This document shows, piece by piece, positions 26,650 to 36,219 of a DNA stretch of 64,000 bases. Position numbers and translations under genes: made by a program. Origin of the DNA: Bacillota bacterium (GTDB lineage: Bacteria > Bacillota > Clostridia > Lachnospirales > Lachnospiraceae); contig JAFAGA010000085.1 of assembly GCA_023423045.1 (NCBI GenBank), positions 1 through 64,000 on the forward strand. The letters are read 5' to 3'. The notes beneath the pieces are model-generated. The model made no database searches and was not told where the DNA came from. It saw only the letters and a list, made by a program, of their open reading frames with translations. Position 1 is the stretch's first letter, and each line of letters opens with the position of its first letter.

Positions 26650-26667
26650 AATCCACGCTCCGTAGAC
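26650..26667 (-). repeat. Half-terminator repeat upstream of pump 3
   Basis: AATCCACGCTCCGTAGAC is identical to 25325-25342, the distal half of the pump 3 terminator. It suggests that a related gene with the same terminator once lay upstream and was lost. Confidence 0.8.
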
Positions 26668-26707
26668 CATTTCAATGATACAGGGTTACGGAGGGAACTA
26701 AGCCGTT

Positions 26708-27091
26708 TGCGTAATATCTGCCGCCCACCGAAAAAGATGGGCATAAGGTGTACTGCCGCCATATCATCAGCGTGCTCAAGCTGGTGCGGGATTGGCTGAC
26801 CCCCAGCAAGGTAAAGGGCAAAAGCCAGTTCCAGCTCCTCATGGAAAAGCTACCGCCCGACCACAAGGCCCGCTGGTTTGCGGGAACCGCTCTCAACTCC
26901 GCGGAGCAGGCCATGGTGTCGGTGCTCTCCACCGTGTTGTCCCATTTAAATGCCTTTCTTGACTCGAAAATGGAGCAAATCCTCTGCATTGAAACAACCA
27001 TTGATACCGAGAAATTCGCAATGAAAAATCCGCGCTGATTATTGTACTTCCCGAGGAAGACTTGACTAAATATTTTATGGTCAGCCTTAAG
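26708..27091 (+). pseudogene. VirD4 coupling-protein fragment
   Basis: The translation (YLPPTEKDGHKVYC, RHIISVLKLVRDWLTPSK, FQLLMEKLPPDHKARWFAG) aligns with residues about 240-365 of the coupling protein at 9115, clearly diverged at the DNA level. It lacks both ends and has a stop near the start and a one-base deletion in the EKF segment that shifts the frame. The piece comes from a related but different ICE and joins abruptly to the tet gene's 3' flank. Confidence 0.9.
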
Positions 27092-27118
27092 TTATCCACT
27101 TTCTCTCTCCTCCTTTGG

Positions 27119-29089
27119 CTACATGAATTTCATGCCAGATTGATGTCCCTCATTGCCTATCTCGTCATACGCCTTATCAAACAAGTGACGAGTTTTATCC
27201 AATCGATCATCCGGTTTTCTGGCCTGAGTAAAGATTTCACCGGTGTTTTGCTGATACCCTGCCCGTTCTGTTAAAAAGACTCCGCGACCTTTTGTAAGCT
27301 CCGAAAGCTGCTCTTTATAAAATTGTGATGTGCGAGCCGGAATTTTTCCTGATACTACGATTTCGTTGTGCTGTGTCTTTATTGATACAATATCTGCATG
27401 AAATTTTTTCAGATCATTGTAAACACGCGCATTGCAATCTTGGGGGACATAAAGCTCAAATGACAGGCAGGGCTCTAACAACTCCGTACCTGACTGTTTT
27501 AGGGCTTGCTCAAATACAATAGGAGCTAAATGCCGAAAGTCAGCAGGGGTACTTACCGGACTGTAGTATACGCCATATTCAAAACAGACTTTGAGATCTG
27601 TTACTTCCCATCCATATAACCCCTGCTCACAACCATATCGAACACCTTCTTCAACGGCGTTCTGAAATGATTTATTTAAATATCCATAGGACACTTTGCT
27701 TTCATAGCGCAGTCCAGTTCCAATGGGAAGCGGTTCGATTGACAATCCTATGGATGCCCAAAAAGGATTAGGGGTGACCTCAATATGGGCAGTAAAGTCT
27801 GCCTTTTTCAAAGGCCGTTCTTTATAAATAGTTGTTACATTCTCGATTTTGACCTGAAGATGGTATCGGTTTTGTAGCAAAGAAACGATGACTTCCATTT
27901 GTACTTTTCCGAGGAACTCCATAATAATATCGTTGCTTCTGGAATCCAATTTATATTGCAAAAGAGGATCTGTTTCCGCCAGTTCCGATAAGGCTTCTAA
28001 CAGAAAAGTTCTGTCGGAAGAAAGGACAGGGGAAATGTTCGCCTGCATGATCAGATTATTGTTGTGTAGAATCAAATTCCTTTCAGGAATTGTTCCTATG
28101 GAGTCCCCAATCTTTAGTCGCATTTCATTTGGAAAAATAGCAATATCACCGCATTCGACTTTTTCGGTTTCTACCATTTTTCCATTGCTTGAGGTCTCTA
28201 ATTTTTTAATTTTTATATTGTCAGAATGATCTTGCAGGGTTAGTACGTCACGTGATTTAATGGAACCTCCAAAAATGCGCATATATGTGCGTTTGTTTCG
28301 ATTATCATCTCTTTCAACTTTGTATACCAATGCAGCAAGATTAGAGTTGGGTGGGGACATAAATGGAGTGAATTCCATGAGAATCGCATCCATGAGTTCT
28401 TTCGTGCCAATATGTTTCAGAGCGCTGCCGTGATAAACAGGCAAAAGAGTACCGTCATTTATATTTTTTCTTCTGCTCTCTAACAGTTCCTCCGCCGTAA
28501 TAGGCTGATCCATGACATATTTTTTTAGCAAAGCATCATCCGTTTCAATAATCGTGTCTTTAAATTCTTCAGACAACGGATTCAGAGTTTTGGGCAAAAG
28601 AGAGATTCCATTTGTAATGCTCTGCATGATAAGGATATGAGAGGACAATTTAGCTCTGATATCCTCATAGAGGGAATCAAGATCAATATCCGGTTGATCG
28701 ATCTTATTAATAAAAATCAAAGCAGGAAGTTTCCTTTTTCGTATTGCATCGAAAAGGATACGTGTTTGTGCCTGAATGCCGTCTTTGGCAGAGATCAGCA
28801 AGATAGCGCCATCCAACACATTCAATGAGCGCTCTACCTCTGAATAAAAATCGATATGTCCAGGCGTATCAATCAAATTGATTTTGAAATGGCTCCATTG
28901 ATAAGATGCTATGGATGCCTGAATTGTAATGCCCCTTTGCTTTTCAAGTGCCATAGAATCTGTAATCGTTGAACCCCTGTCAACACGCCCGGACTCAGCA
29001 ATTGTACCGCTGGCATAGAGCATACTTTCTGTTAATGTTGTTTTTCCAGCATCTACATGAGCCAAGATGCCAATATTCATTATTTTCAT
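27119..29089 (-). CDS. Tetracycline resistance ribosomal protection protein (Tet(M)/Tet(W)-like)
   Basis: The 656-residue protein follows the EF-G-like plan of ribosomal protection proteins: AHVDAGKT near residues 10-17, RGITIQ near 54, DTPGH near 74, NKID near 127, and C-terminal ERPLKKADFTAHIEV, NPFWASIGLSIEPLP and YSPVSTPADFRHLAP, the last close to Tet(M) (YYSPVSTPADFR). It releases tetracycline from the ribosome using GTP. It appears clearly diverged from textbook Tet(M), and its last 20 residues are extended, so the exact class cannot be named. A transcription-attenuation hairpin lies upstream. Confidence 0.92.
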   Translation of the reverse strand: MKIMNIGILAHVDAGKTTLTESMLYASGTIAESGRVDRGSTITDSMALEKQRGITIQASIASYQWSHFKINLIDTPGHIDFYSEVERSLNVLDGAILLISAKDGIQAQTRILFDAIRKRKLPALIFINKIDQPDIDLDSLYEDIRAKLSSHILIMQSITNGISLLPKTLNPLSEEFKDTIIETDDALLKKYVMDQPITAEELLESRRKNINDGTLLPVYHGSALKHIGTKELMDAILMEFTPFMSPPNSNLAALVYKVERDDNRNKRTYMRIFGGSIKSRDVLTLQDHSDNIKIKKLETSSNGKMVETEKVECGDIAIFPNEMRLKIGDSIGTIPERNLILHNNNLIMQANISPVLSSDRTFLLEALSELAETDPLLQYKLDSRSNDIIMEFLGKVQMEVIVSLLQNRYHLQVKIENVTTIYKERPLKKADFTAHIEVTPNPFWASIGLSIEPLPIGTGLRYESKVSYGYLNKSFQNAVEEGVRYGCEQGLYGWEVTDLKVCFEYGVYYSPVSTPADFRHLAPIVFEQALKQSGTELLEPCLSFELYVPQDCNARVYNDLKKFHADIVSIKTQHNEIVVSGKIPARTSQFYKEQLSELTKGRGVFLTERAGYQQNTGEIFTQARKPDDRLDKTRHLFDKAYDEIGNEGHQSGMKFM

Positions 29090-29115
29090 AAGTCACACCT
29101 CATATAATCGTTAAA

Positions 29116-29162
29116 AGATAAAAGTCCCCTGTGATTGAAATACTTTCATCACAGGGGACTGC
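29116..29162 (-). promoter_or_regulatory. Attenuator hairpin in the tet leader
   Basis: On the minus strand AGTCCCCTGTGAT pairs with ATCACAGGGGACT (13 bp) and is followed by TTTTAT, directly before the tet ribosome-binding region. A hairpin of this kind is the known attenuation device of tet(M)-type genes. The 29163-29449 stretch otherwise shows no supported gene, though a minus-strand ATG near 29232 could start a leader peptide. Confidence 0.7.
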
Positions 29163-29449
29163 TATCATAACAATTATGAGTACGACATTAAAAGCTGTTA
29201 GAAAGAGAATTCTACAGCATGGCGGATCCATAAAATATGAAAGTATTCTTAAATTAAGGTACAAAAACCAAACCCATTACAACAGATGTAATAAGGCCAA
29301 ATCATTCGTACCTACCATCATTCAGTTGATTGTTATTTAAGAATACCTTGCCGCATAGTAATTAATCTCCTTTTAGTGCTTTTCTTATGTTACCTTATGA
29401 ACACTGGATTTGTCAAGTTCACTTATCGCTAACATCGCTACCAAAGTGG

Positions 29450-29803
29450 CTAAATCAGTGGAAAGGCTATGCTTTCGCAATTATTTTCAACGGCTCGTTT
29501 CAGCGAATTCGTGTATGCGGCACGGAGGTACTTCTCATTCTGCTCCTCATTCCAATGTCGATAAACCGGACCCGCGGCATGAATGACAAACTTCGCCGAA
29601 AGGTTAAACCCCGGCGTAATAACGGCTTCACCAGTCTTAATCGGTGCGAGTTTATCGCAGGCAACTTGAAGCTGTGTCGCTCCCGCCGCTTTAAATATCG
29701 CTCCGCAGACCCCGCCGCCCATTTGCAATTCGGTGTTGACTGCGTTGACGATGGCGTCAACTTTCAGCTTCGTTATATCTTGGCGGACAATAGTAAATGG
29801 CAT
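29450..29803 (-). pseudogene. Macro-domain (ADP-ribose-binding) protein, 3'-truncated
   Basis: The start at 29803 has AGGAGG. The protein begins MPFTIVRQDITKLKVDAIVNAVN, then MGGGVCGAIFKAAGATQLQ, typical macro-domain residues for ADP-ribose binding, and FVIHAAGPVY. It ends at IAFPLI, where complete proteins continue with an SSGIYG-type loop and a C-terminal region, so about a third of the domain or more is missing. Deacylase activity is unlikely. Confidence 0.75.
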
Positions 29804-29875
29804 TAACACACCTCCTCTTTTGTCATCAGCGATTATTCATTTACTTCTTTAACTTCGCTGAATTATATGATGCCT

Positions 29876-31059
29876 TTACTTCTGAAGGTGGGCAATACTG
29901 TTGGCAAGATATTCATCTACAGCAATTGAACCGGAGAGTTCTTTAATCAACTGATTGCCGAGAGAGAAATCTGACACCATCGCACATAATTTAATTAATT
30001 CTGCGGTACAGTTAGGATTTTTATTTGCCAGGGAATACGCCTTTTTCATTTCATTATAAGCCAATGTAATAAGTCCGCTATCCCTCAGAGCATCAGCTCT
30101 ATTAAAGAGCGTATCGTAATTCAAATCTATTTTGCAAAGCGCATTTGCTGCCCATATTCCCCGAAACCCAGCTTCATTGACAGCTATCTCATATAATTCT
30201 TTGTACGGAAGCTGCTCATATGGAGCGGCTATCCCTATTGCGAAAGGAGCCATCCCCAATTCATAAAAGCCCTCGCAATATGAGTTGATATATTTTATAT
30301 CTTCTTGTATTAGATCCGCTCCAATATTATAGACGCAAAACTTATCAGTCTCTAAAGAAGCAGGAAACGCATTTTTCCAAATCGCATAGGTACACGTTGT
30401 ATCAAAAAGAATTTTTACATTGTCCCTCAAAGTCGAAATCCTATAAGAAAAGTCAAGCCCTCCGAAATCGCCATGAAGTATCTGCTTTTGCTCCTTAAAA
30501 AACTCTGCATTCTCCGCCCAAGCAACGATGTGGTATTTTTTCCCGTTGTCTATCAGAAAGATTGTCAAGTTGCTTTTTGAAACATTTGAAACCTGCGCTT
30601 CTGTGTCAATATAAATATTCCCATCATAAAAAGTAAAGGCGTTTTGAAAATCTTCCAGATAAGGAATGATAACAAAAGCCACCTCGTTTTTACCTTTTGA
30701 ATAATCAGCTATTATTTTGTCATATTTCAAGTTAAGTGAGTAATCGCTAAGATATTCATCCAGTTCTTTTGCATATGTCTTGTAGTTAGGGAATCTATTT
30801 GCCCTCAGCATAAATTTGCGGTCATGATCTGCAAAATCTTGGTGCAGGCTTTCGTGATAAACGACGGACGCTAAGGCTTCATAAGAAATATCATTACTAT
30901 TAAATGCCCGGCTGACAGTGATCTGGTTATTATACAAATCGTATTTGCCGTTGATGGCTGTCCATGTTCATCAGACCATAAGATATTAGGGCGCGGTAAA
31001 ATCTTCGACGCATAGTACTTCGTGCGCACTTCATCCAGTATTTTATCTAAGTCGTACAT
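29876..31059 (-). pseudogene. HExxH metallopeptidase-like protein split by frameshift
   Basis: The start (MYDLDKILDEVRTKYYASKILPRP, 31059) and the long second frame (NGKYDLYNNQITVSRAF..., VVYHESLHQDFADHDRKF) belong together; the frame changes near 30940-30950, where one base seems missing. HESLH plus a downstream HDRKF looks like a SprT/WLM-like zinc site. The remaining 270 residues are not recognised. Together they would form about 390 residues. Confidence 0.65.
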
Positions 31060-31077
31060 AGTGTTGGCTCCTGTTAA

Positions 31078-31470
31078 TCATTTTTCTATTACCCAGAACT
31101 TTCTTTCGGTTCCAAATGCGCCTTTATCTCGTGGCACAAAGCCCAATGCTTCGCAGTATCTTGCATATTCCTGATTTAAGATGGAATTAATCAAAGGTTT
31201 AGCGCCCAAAATTTTTGATATAGCCGGGTTAGTTTCTTTCCCGTCTTTCTCCACGTTGTTCAAATGAGCATCCATTGAATTGTCAGCGTAACCAATGAAC
31301 CGACTGGGATAAAATTTATAAGCACCGGAAACTCCCACCGCAACAAAGCAAGTTCCTTTTTTGATTAAGTTAAGAGCAAAATCATATTCCGGGTCAACTT
31401 GAGAACGGAGGTATCCATCTAAAGTTTGGCTGTTTGTGATTAACTCATTAAAATTTGATACGATTTTCAT
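31078..31470 (-). CDS. Protein of unknown function in restriction-like cluster
   Basis: The 130-residue protein begins MKIVSNFNELITNSQTLDGYL after AGGAGTG. It contains FALNLIKKGTCFVAVGVSGAYKFYPSRFIGY. No family is recognised and there is no membrane segment. It is followed by the split metallopeptidase and preceded by the HhH gene, all on the same strand with short gaps. Confidence 0.65.
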   Translation of the reverse strand: MKIVSNFNELITNSQTLDGYLRSQVDPEYDFALNLIKKGTCFVAVGVSGAYKFYPSRFIGYADNSMDAHLNNVEKDGKETNPAISKILGAKPLINSILNQEYARYCEALGFVPRDKGAFGTERKFWVIEK

Positions 31471-31539
31471 GATTAGCACTCCTTTTACTTTATCCTGCAA
31501 TAATTTTTTCTAATATTCCTCTTTCCAGCAAAAGCGAGC

Positions 31540-32235
31540 TTAAATCCGATTTTCGCTATGCCGTTTCAGATTCGGCTTTTCATCGATATGGGGCAGATTT
31601 TCACCCTTTTCACGATAGGCCCAGAGGATTTTATCAATTTTCCTTGGTGTCCATGTACAAGTCTGGAATATCCGATTCAATTCGTCTGCCTTTGCACGCA
31701 ATAGTTGTTCAAGCACTACGCCATCTGCAAGCGTCAGTGCCTCTGGGCGCATCCGAACAATGCTTTTACGCTCATTTAACTCGTCGATACACAACAAGGA
31801 CTTCACTACAAACTGGTCAACAGTTCCAAAATAATCAGGAAATAAAACTGAAAGTAATCCTGACGCTCCGGCGATACCCAAACCTCGGATTCTGCTTGCG
31901 ACCTCAAGTCCAGTGCGAATTTGCGCCTTATCAAAAGAAAACAACTCTTTCTGTATCTCAGCCAGTGCCGTGATATCAATCAAATGCCTCTTTAACTGCA
32001 TACGAGTGGTTGCAAGCCGATTTTTTGCAGTATATTTCCAGACGAAGTAAGTATCGTGGAGAAAGACATAAAATGCCTCAACCTTCATTTGATTTATATC
32101 ATCTGGATTTAATGCCTCAAGCGATTTTTCCAGATTTCTATTGGCGTCAGAAACCTGATTCCAATAACAATCCTCAGCAATCAGCCAATCTTCTTGGCAG
32201 GTAGAATACCACAACTCCTCAATTTTCAGTTTCAT
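31540..32235 (-). CDS. Helix-hairpin-helix (OGG/base-excision-like) protein
   Basis: The 231-residue, largely helical protein carries RGLGIAGASGLLSVLFPDYFGTVDQFVVKSL near residues 117-147, split here as the pattern GLGxxxASGLLxxLFPDxFGTVD. This resembles the helix-hairpin-helix and catalytic Asp region of DNA glycosylase-like proteins (the Asp would be residue 140). No catalytic Lys is obvious. It lies next to a DUF262/DUF1524 gene and a PD-(D/E)XK gene, so a role in recognising modified DNA is plausible but unproven. Confidence 0.6.
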   Translation of the reverse strand: MKLKIEELWYSTCQEDWLIAEDCYWNQVSDANRNLEKSLEALNPDDINQMKVEAFYVFLHDTYFVWKYTAKNRLATTRMQLKRHLIDITALAEIQKELFSFDKAQIRTGLEVASRIRGLGIAGASGLLSVLFPDYFGTVDQFVVKSLLCIDELNERKSIVRMRPEALTLADGVVLEQLLRAKADELNRIFQTCTWTPRKIDKILWAYREKGENLPHIDEKPNLKRHSENRI

Positions 32236-32256
32236 CATCCATCCTTTTCTCACATA

Positions 32257-34023
32257 CTATCTTTGCAGTTCCTTTTTTAACCTATCTATTATTAAAGCCT
32301 CACGGGCTTCTAAAAATTCCGGGAAGTTTGTAAACGCAAGATCAACACCATCGGGTATCAGATGTTTTTGACGATATGCAGTCTTTGCCTCTTCCGCAGG
32401 CAAATTATCCTCAAACCACTTCTTGAAATCCTTGTTGGTCTTTGATGTATTGTCCAGCCCCTCAAGTAATTGAAGGTTGCCTATGTAATTGAAGTTTTCC
32501 AAGAAATCCGAAATTCCATCTGAAGAAATTCCCATCTTGCGAAGCTTGCGCTCTGTGAATTCTGCTTTGGGGAAAATGTGATCAATATGAAATAGATTGT
32601 GCAAGTCCGCCCAAGGATAGAGAACCGACATTACTGTCAGCGTATCACCTTGTCCATATTTGAGATACAGCAGATTTTCAATGTCAGCATCAGTGAATTC
32701 ATGCGTTCTGTTTGTTCCCTTAAACCGCTCGATAATCTGTTCAAGCGGAAAGATCGAACCATCACTTTTAGCGATTATCTCCCTGATGGGACGCAGGACA
32801 CCATCTGGCTGGGAGCTGAATACACGCTTCAGCATGGCACTTACAAACCATTTTTTAATTATCCTTACGTTTTCAGCATTTTTGGGCGATGCCGCAAAAT
32901 TTGCCGGTAAGCCTATGTGTTTAATATAATAGGCGATAGGTATGAACAGGTTATTTGATGTCAGGTTATCTCTGTTAAAACCCAATCTGGCAGCAAGGGT
33001 TACCGCTTCTCGCAGGGCAGCCATAATATTCGACCATTCCGACTGTATCTTCATCATATTAGTGTGATTAAAGTTATCGATTTTGAATGCTATGTCAGGG
33101 AAATCGCACAGAACCAAACAGGCTTTGAGTATAAAATCCTTGTTGACATTGAACCCTCTGCCGATGGCATTTATCTCGTCAACGGCGCTGTGGATTTCCT
33201 CCCGGGCATCCAGGTCGTCCCATTGCGCGGAAGCAATAGAAAGAAGAAGATCGGAGTAACTGAGCGGTGTTCCGCCGCTGTTCACACGAATAAAGATATT
33301 AAGGACTTTGTCCAGCTTATCGCTCTTTTCAAGATAGTAGCCAATCGTTCCATCAGCGTGAATCGCTTGCCACAGCTTACTAAGTGTTTCGGTAGCAAAC
33401 TCAGCTTTATCCTCGTCATATGAGCCTTGCCCGATTTTAACAAGATAGCTGTTGACTTTCTGGAGGTACTTCATCGCATCGGACAGCTTGTCAAAACCCA
33501 ATATATCCCCGACAAAAAACCAGTAGTGGCTATCGTCATTTTTACACTCATCAGAAGTAAGGAATGCAAAATCATAAAACCAGTCATCATCATCCGATTT
33601 TTTCAGCAAGTTCAGATAAAGTTTTCTCAGTGGGTACGCTTTGGGATTGTCGTATCGCATATACGGCTTTTTATAGGCATATGTCCCCATTAACCCTAAA
33701 TAAAGCGAGGTCAATCGTTGCTGGCCATCAAGGATAGCAGTGACGGTCTCGCTGCCGATAATACTTGCTTTCGGATTGTGCCGACAATCCCGTTCGTGAT
33801 AATTGCGGAGAAATTCGTAAAAAACGAATTCCTTCACGTTAGCAGGGCTAACCTCCCAAAACAGAAAGGAGCCTATAGGATAGCCAAGCATAAGGCTGTC
33901 AAATAGCTGGGTTATTTGGTCTACATCCCAGACAAACTCCCGTTGAATAGACGGCAGTAAATATTTTTTGCTATGAATGTTAGCAATCGTTTCCTTGATT
34001 GTTAGTGCAGTTTGAAAAGCCAT
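32257..34023 (-). CDS. DUF262/DUF1524 (GmrSD-like) protein
   Basis: The 588-residue protein has the ParB-like DUF262 motif DGQQR at residues 99-103 (with IQREFVW near 26-32) and a C-terminal HNH-like DUF1524 segment HIDHIFPKAEF near 480. GmrSD enzymes of this family are type IV restriction nucleases acting on modified DNA with NTP dependence. Both modules are in one chain here, as in many GmrSD fusions. The neighbours are a PD-(D/E)XK protein upstream and an HhH protein downstream. Confidence 0.88.
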   Translation of the reverse strand: MAFQTALTIKETIANIHSKKYLLPSIQREFVWDVDQITQLFDSLMLGYPIGSFLFWEVSPANVKEFVFYEFLRNYHERDCRHNPKASIIGSETVTAILDGQQRLTSLYLGLMGTYAYKKPYMRYDNPKAYPLRKLYLNLLKKSDDDDWFYDFAFLTSDECKNDDSHYWFFVGDILGFDKLSDAMKYLQKVNSYLVKIGQGSYDEDKAEFATETLSKLWQAIHADGTIGYYLEKSDKLDKVLNIFIRVNSGGTPLSYSDLLLSIASAQWDDLDAREEIHSAVDEINAIGRGFNVNKDFILKACLVLCDFPDIAFKIDNFNHTNMMKIQSEWSNIMAALREAVTLAARLGFNRDNLTSNNLFIPIAYYIKHIGLPANFAASPKNAENVRIIKKWFVSAMLKRVFSSQPDGVLRPIREIIAKSDGSIFPLEQIIERFKGTNRTHEFTDADIENLLYLKYGQGDTLTVMSVLYPWADLHNLFHIDHIFPKAEFTERKLRKMGISSDGISDFLENFNYIGNLQLLEGLDNTSKTNKDFKKWFEDNLPAEEAKTAYRQKHLIPDGVDLAFTNFPEFLEAREALIIDRLKKELQR

Positions 34024-34053
34024 AGAGTACCTCCAAATAATCTTATTGGTCTA

Positions 34054-34680
34054 TTATTTAGTTTCTGATTTTCTTGCAATAGGCGCCTCTGCCAATGCGA
34101 TCACTATGTCTCGCAATTTGGCAAAAGAACACTTCTTTGCACCAAGGGCCAACAGCGCATTTAACCCAATTGATTTTTGATTGCTAACGGCAGTGTCCAG
34201 AATTCCTGTGGCAATGGGGTAAAAATCCCACTGTGCTAAGTCAAGCGGGTTTACCGCTTTCTGTTCTTTGCAGTTTTCAACACAAAACACATAAACGTCC
34301 GCTTGGCGCATAGCGATTTCGGCATAAGCATTAGTGGCTGAATCCCAAGCCAATGTCTCCCGAACGCTGAAACGAATGTCGGAGATTTTCTTTTGCGCCC
34401 AACTCTGTAAATAGGCTGAGGTTTTCACTTCAATCTTTATACCTTCGGGTGACAACACGTCAAAGGCTCTCCAACCCTTACTAACACCATCGGCACAGTG
34501 CATCGCCAGAGAAACAATGTACTCGGCGAGTTTGCCTCGCTCCGTATTTCCCATTAGGTCGGAGTATGCCCATCTCCAAAAGTCTACAAGATGAGCGGAG
34601 CAGCCGCCGTTCAGGAAACACTCGTCACCATGCTTTCTTTCTACGGTCAGCGCCGGATATCGATATTCACAATTAGCCAC
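34054..34680 (-). CDS. PD-(D/E)XK-type nuclease-like protein
   Basis: The likely start is GTG at 34680, seven bases after AAGGAGG; the longer ATG frame from 34752 would overlap the preceding gene. The 208-residue protein has Glu at 47 (GNTERGKLAEYIVSL), Asp at 74 and EVK at 84-86 (RAFDVLSPEGIKIEVKTSAY), which fits the E...D...EXK layout of restriction endonuclease folds. It probably cleaves DNA in concert with the neighbouring restriction-like genes, but this is inference. Confidence 0.7.
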   Translation of the reverse strand: MANCEYRYPALTVERKHGDECFLNGGCSAHLVDFWRWAYSDLMGNTERGKLAEYIVSLAMHCADGVSKGWRAFDVLSPEGIKIEVKTSAYLQSWAQKKISDIRFSVRETLAWDSATNAYAEIAMRQADVYVFCVENCKEQKAVNPLDLAQWDFYPIATGILDTAVSNQKSIGLNALLALGAKKCSFAKLRDIVIALAEAPIARKSETK

Positions 34681-34702
34681 GATGTTTCCTCCTTTTTGAA
34701 GC

Positions 34703-34991
34703 CTATTCCTCCGTTTTTGCATCCTCATCAAAAATTCTGTCGAGTTCGGCATTAGATGTCACACCGCGCACCCTATTCCTCACGCTCAGTTTTCCCATAT
34801 CCAAGCGATAGAAATGATCTCGCCTATCCGCACCCTTTACCTTGCGGATCAATTGAATACGTCCGAAATGCTCTCCGTGTTTCTCTGCAAACTTAGCCAA
34901 TCCAACGGCTTTCGGGTAATTATCCTTACGGCTTGGGTCATGCGGTTCAAGTACATCAAAAACATACCTGGCGCAGGGAACGGCTGTGTGG
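34703..34991 (-). pseudogene. C-terminal fragment of a larger, unrecognised protein
   Basis: An open frame of about 95 codons with no start reads ARYVFDVLEPHDPSRKDNYP, AVGLAKFAEKHGEHFGRIQ, then HFYRLDMGKLSVRNRVRGVTS and a stop. It ends at the boundary where ICE-derived sequence (34998-35215) begins, so the gene was cut by recombination. Its position upstream of the PD-(D/E)XK gene suggests a helicase or large restriction subunit, which I cannot confirm. Confidence 0.65.
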
Positions 34992-34997
34992 ATTCAT

Positions 34998-35215
34998 CAA
35001 CTCTGCTGCGGAAACAGCGGGGCTGTCACAGGAAAAAGACCTTACCCTGCAGCACAGGATGTGGTAAAGGCGGTGGGTACATGGAGATACAGGGTCAGAA
35101 TTTCGGGATTGAAATTGAAATGACCGGGATTACACGAAGCCGCGCCGCCGAGGTGATTGCCGAACATTTCGGCACGACAAAAGAATATGAGGGCAGCTTC
35201 TACGATGCCTATTAT
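34998..35215 (+). repeat. Second copy of the ICE segment 1-218, with truncated amidoligase
   Basis: This 218-base stretch is nearly identical to bases 1-218 (few mismatches), including the amidoligase start at 35081 (MEIQGQNFGIEIEMTG). The copy breaks off after CCTATTAT and passes directly into a second repeat beginning TATATTTGTAAAC, sharing three bases at the junction. Confidence 0.95.
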
Positions 35216-35376
35216 ATTTGTAAACTACAAATTATTGTGGCTAAGATGGAGTGAACATAGGTAATTTATTTATATTGTTCTTGTGTATTCTGCGCCATCT
35301 TGCGTATATTATCTCGCATTTCCAAAGGCAGTATAACTTCCGCTTCTATACCTAACCCCATAAAAAAATGACTGAC
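35213..35376. repeat. WYL-regulator 3' flank repeat (copy 2 of 11390)
   Basis: About 160 bases match 11390-11553 with roughly 85-90% identity. Together the copies flank a 23.8-kb block that carries most cargo genes. Confidence 0.85.
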
Positions 35377-36204
35377 ATAATCAAAATCTGAACGGTCTAT
35401 TGTTTGGTCGATAAACCCACCAACACCATCAGAATTATTGCAAATGCTTGTTTCAAAATATGGATTGTCTTTGCAGGCAATCATTCCTTCATCTGAAAGT
35501 TTCACATATATGTGGATAGGTTCCTTTATTACATACGAATGCAATATGTCATACAGCGTTGTATCGGGGGGAGAGAACTCCTTTTCTGAATCGTTAATCT
35601 CTAAAACCCTGTCTACTCTAAATATACGCATTTCTCCAATTTGACAGTCATACGCAGGCATATACCATTTTCCATGATTTGCGTATACGCCAATAGGGAT
35701 TATTGTTCTGAATGTAATTTCTCTCTTTGATTGATACTTTATTTCGATTGTCTTTTTTTGAGATGCCTTTTGAATGGCTGTTTTTAGAAGTGGTGTATCC
35801 GTATCTCGTTTGTGATTCCAAAACAGCAAAGTAGATTCTAAATTTTCCACTTGCTTTTTTACATCCTCTGGCAGTTGCATAAATAGCTTTCTGGACGCAG
35901 ATTCAATATCTACTTCAAAAGGCAGGGACTTAAAGTATTTGAGCGATTGAAATGAAAAAAAGATAGCAAGTGCTTCATCTTCATTAAAAATGATTGGGGG
36001 TAAGACCCTGCTGGATATAATGCGATACCCTCCATTTCTGCCCGGCTCTGTATATAAAGGTACGCCCATTTCTTCTAATTCTAACAAATATCTATGTGCT
36101 GTTCTGACAGAAATATCAAACTCTTCAGCAACATCATTTGCTGTAAAATATCGTTTTGTATTTACATAAAGCAACAAATCAAATAATTTCGTTGTTTTAC
36201 TCAT
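35266..36204 (-). CDS. WYL-domain HTH transcriptional regulator (YafY/DeoR-like)
   Basis: The 312-residue protein has an N-terminal winged HTH (KLFDLLLYVNTKRYFTANDVAEEFDISVRTAHRYLLELEEMG) and a central WYL-like region (GKWYMPAYDCQIGEMRIFRVDRV). Such proteins sense ligands and control defence or stress genes. It is divergent from the UvrA-like gene with a 95-base gap holding a perfect 15-bp-arm palindrome, so it likely regulates both genes. Confidence 0.9.
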   Translation of the reverse strand: MSKTTKLFDLLLYVNTKRYFTANDVAEEFDISVRTAHRYLLELEEMGVPLYTEPGRNGGYRIISSRVLPPIIFNEDEALAIFFSFQSLKYFKSLPFEVDIESASRKLFMQLPEDVKKQVENLESTLLFWNHKRDTDTPLLKTAIQKASQKKTIEIKYQSKREITFRTIIPIGVYANHGKWYMPAYDCQIGEMRIFRVDRVLEINDSEKEFSPPDTTLYDILHSYVIKEPIHIYVKLSDEGMIACKDNPYFETSICNNSDGVGGFIDQTIDRSDFDYVSHFFMGLGIEAEVILPLEMRDNIRKMAQNTQEQYK

Positions 36205-36219
36205 TTTCTACCTCTTTCT

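Noticed and set aside
29176..29340. Short + strand ORF opposite the tet leader
   Set aside because: Basic, low-complexity translation without ribosome site, overlapping the attenuator region; treated as chance.
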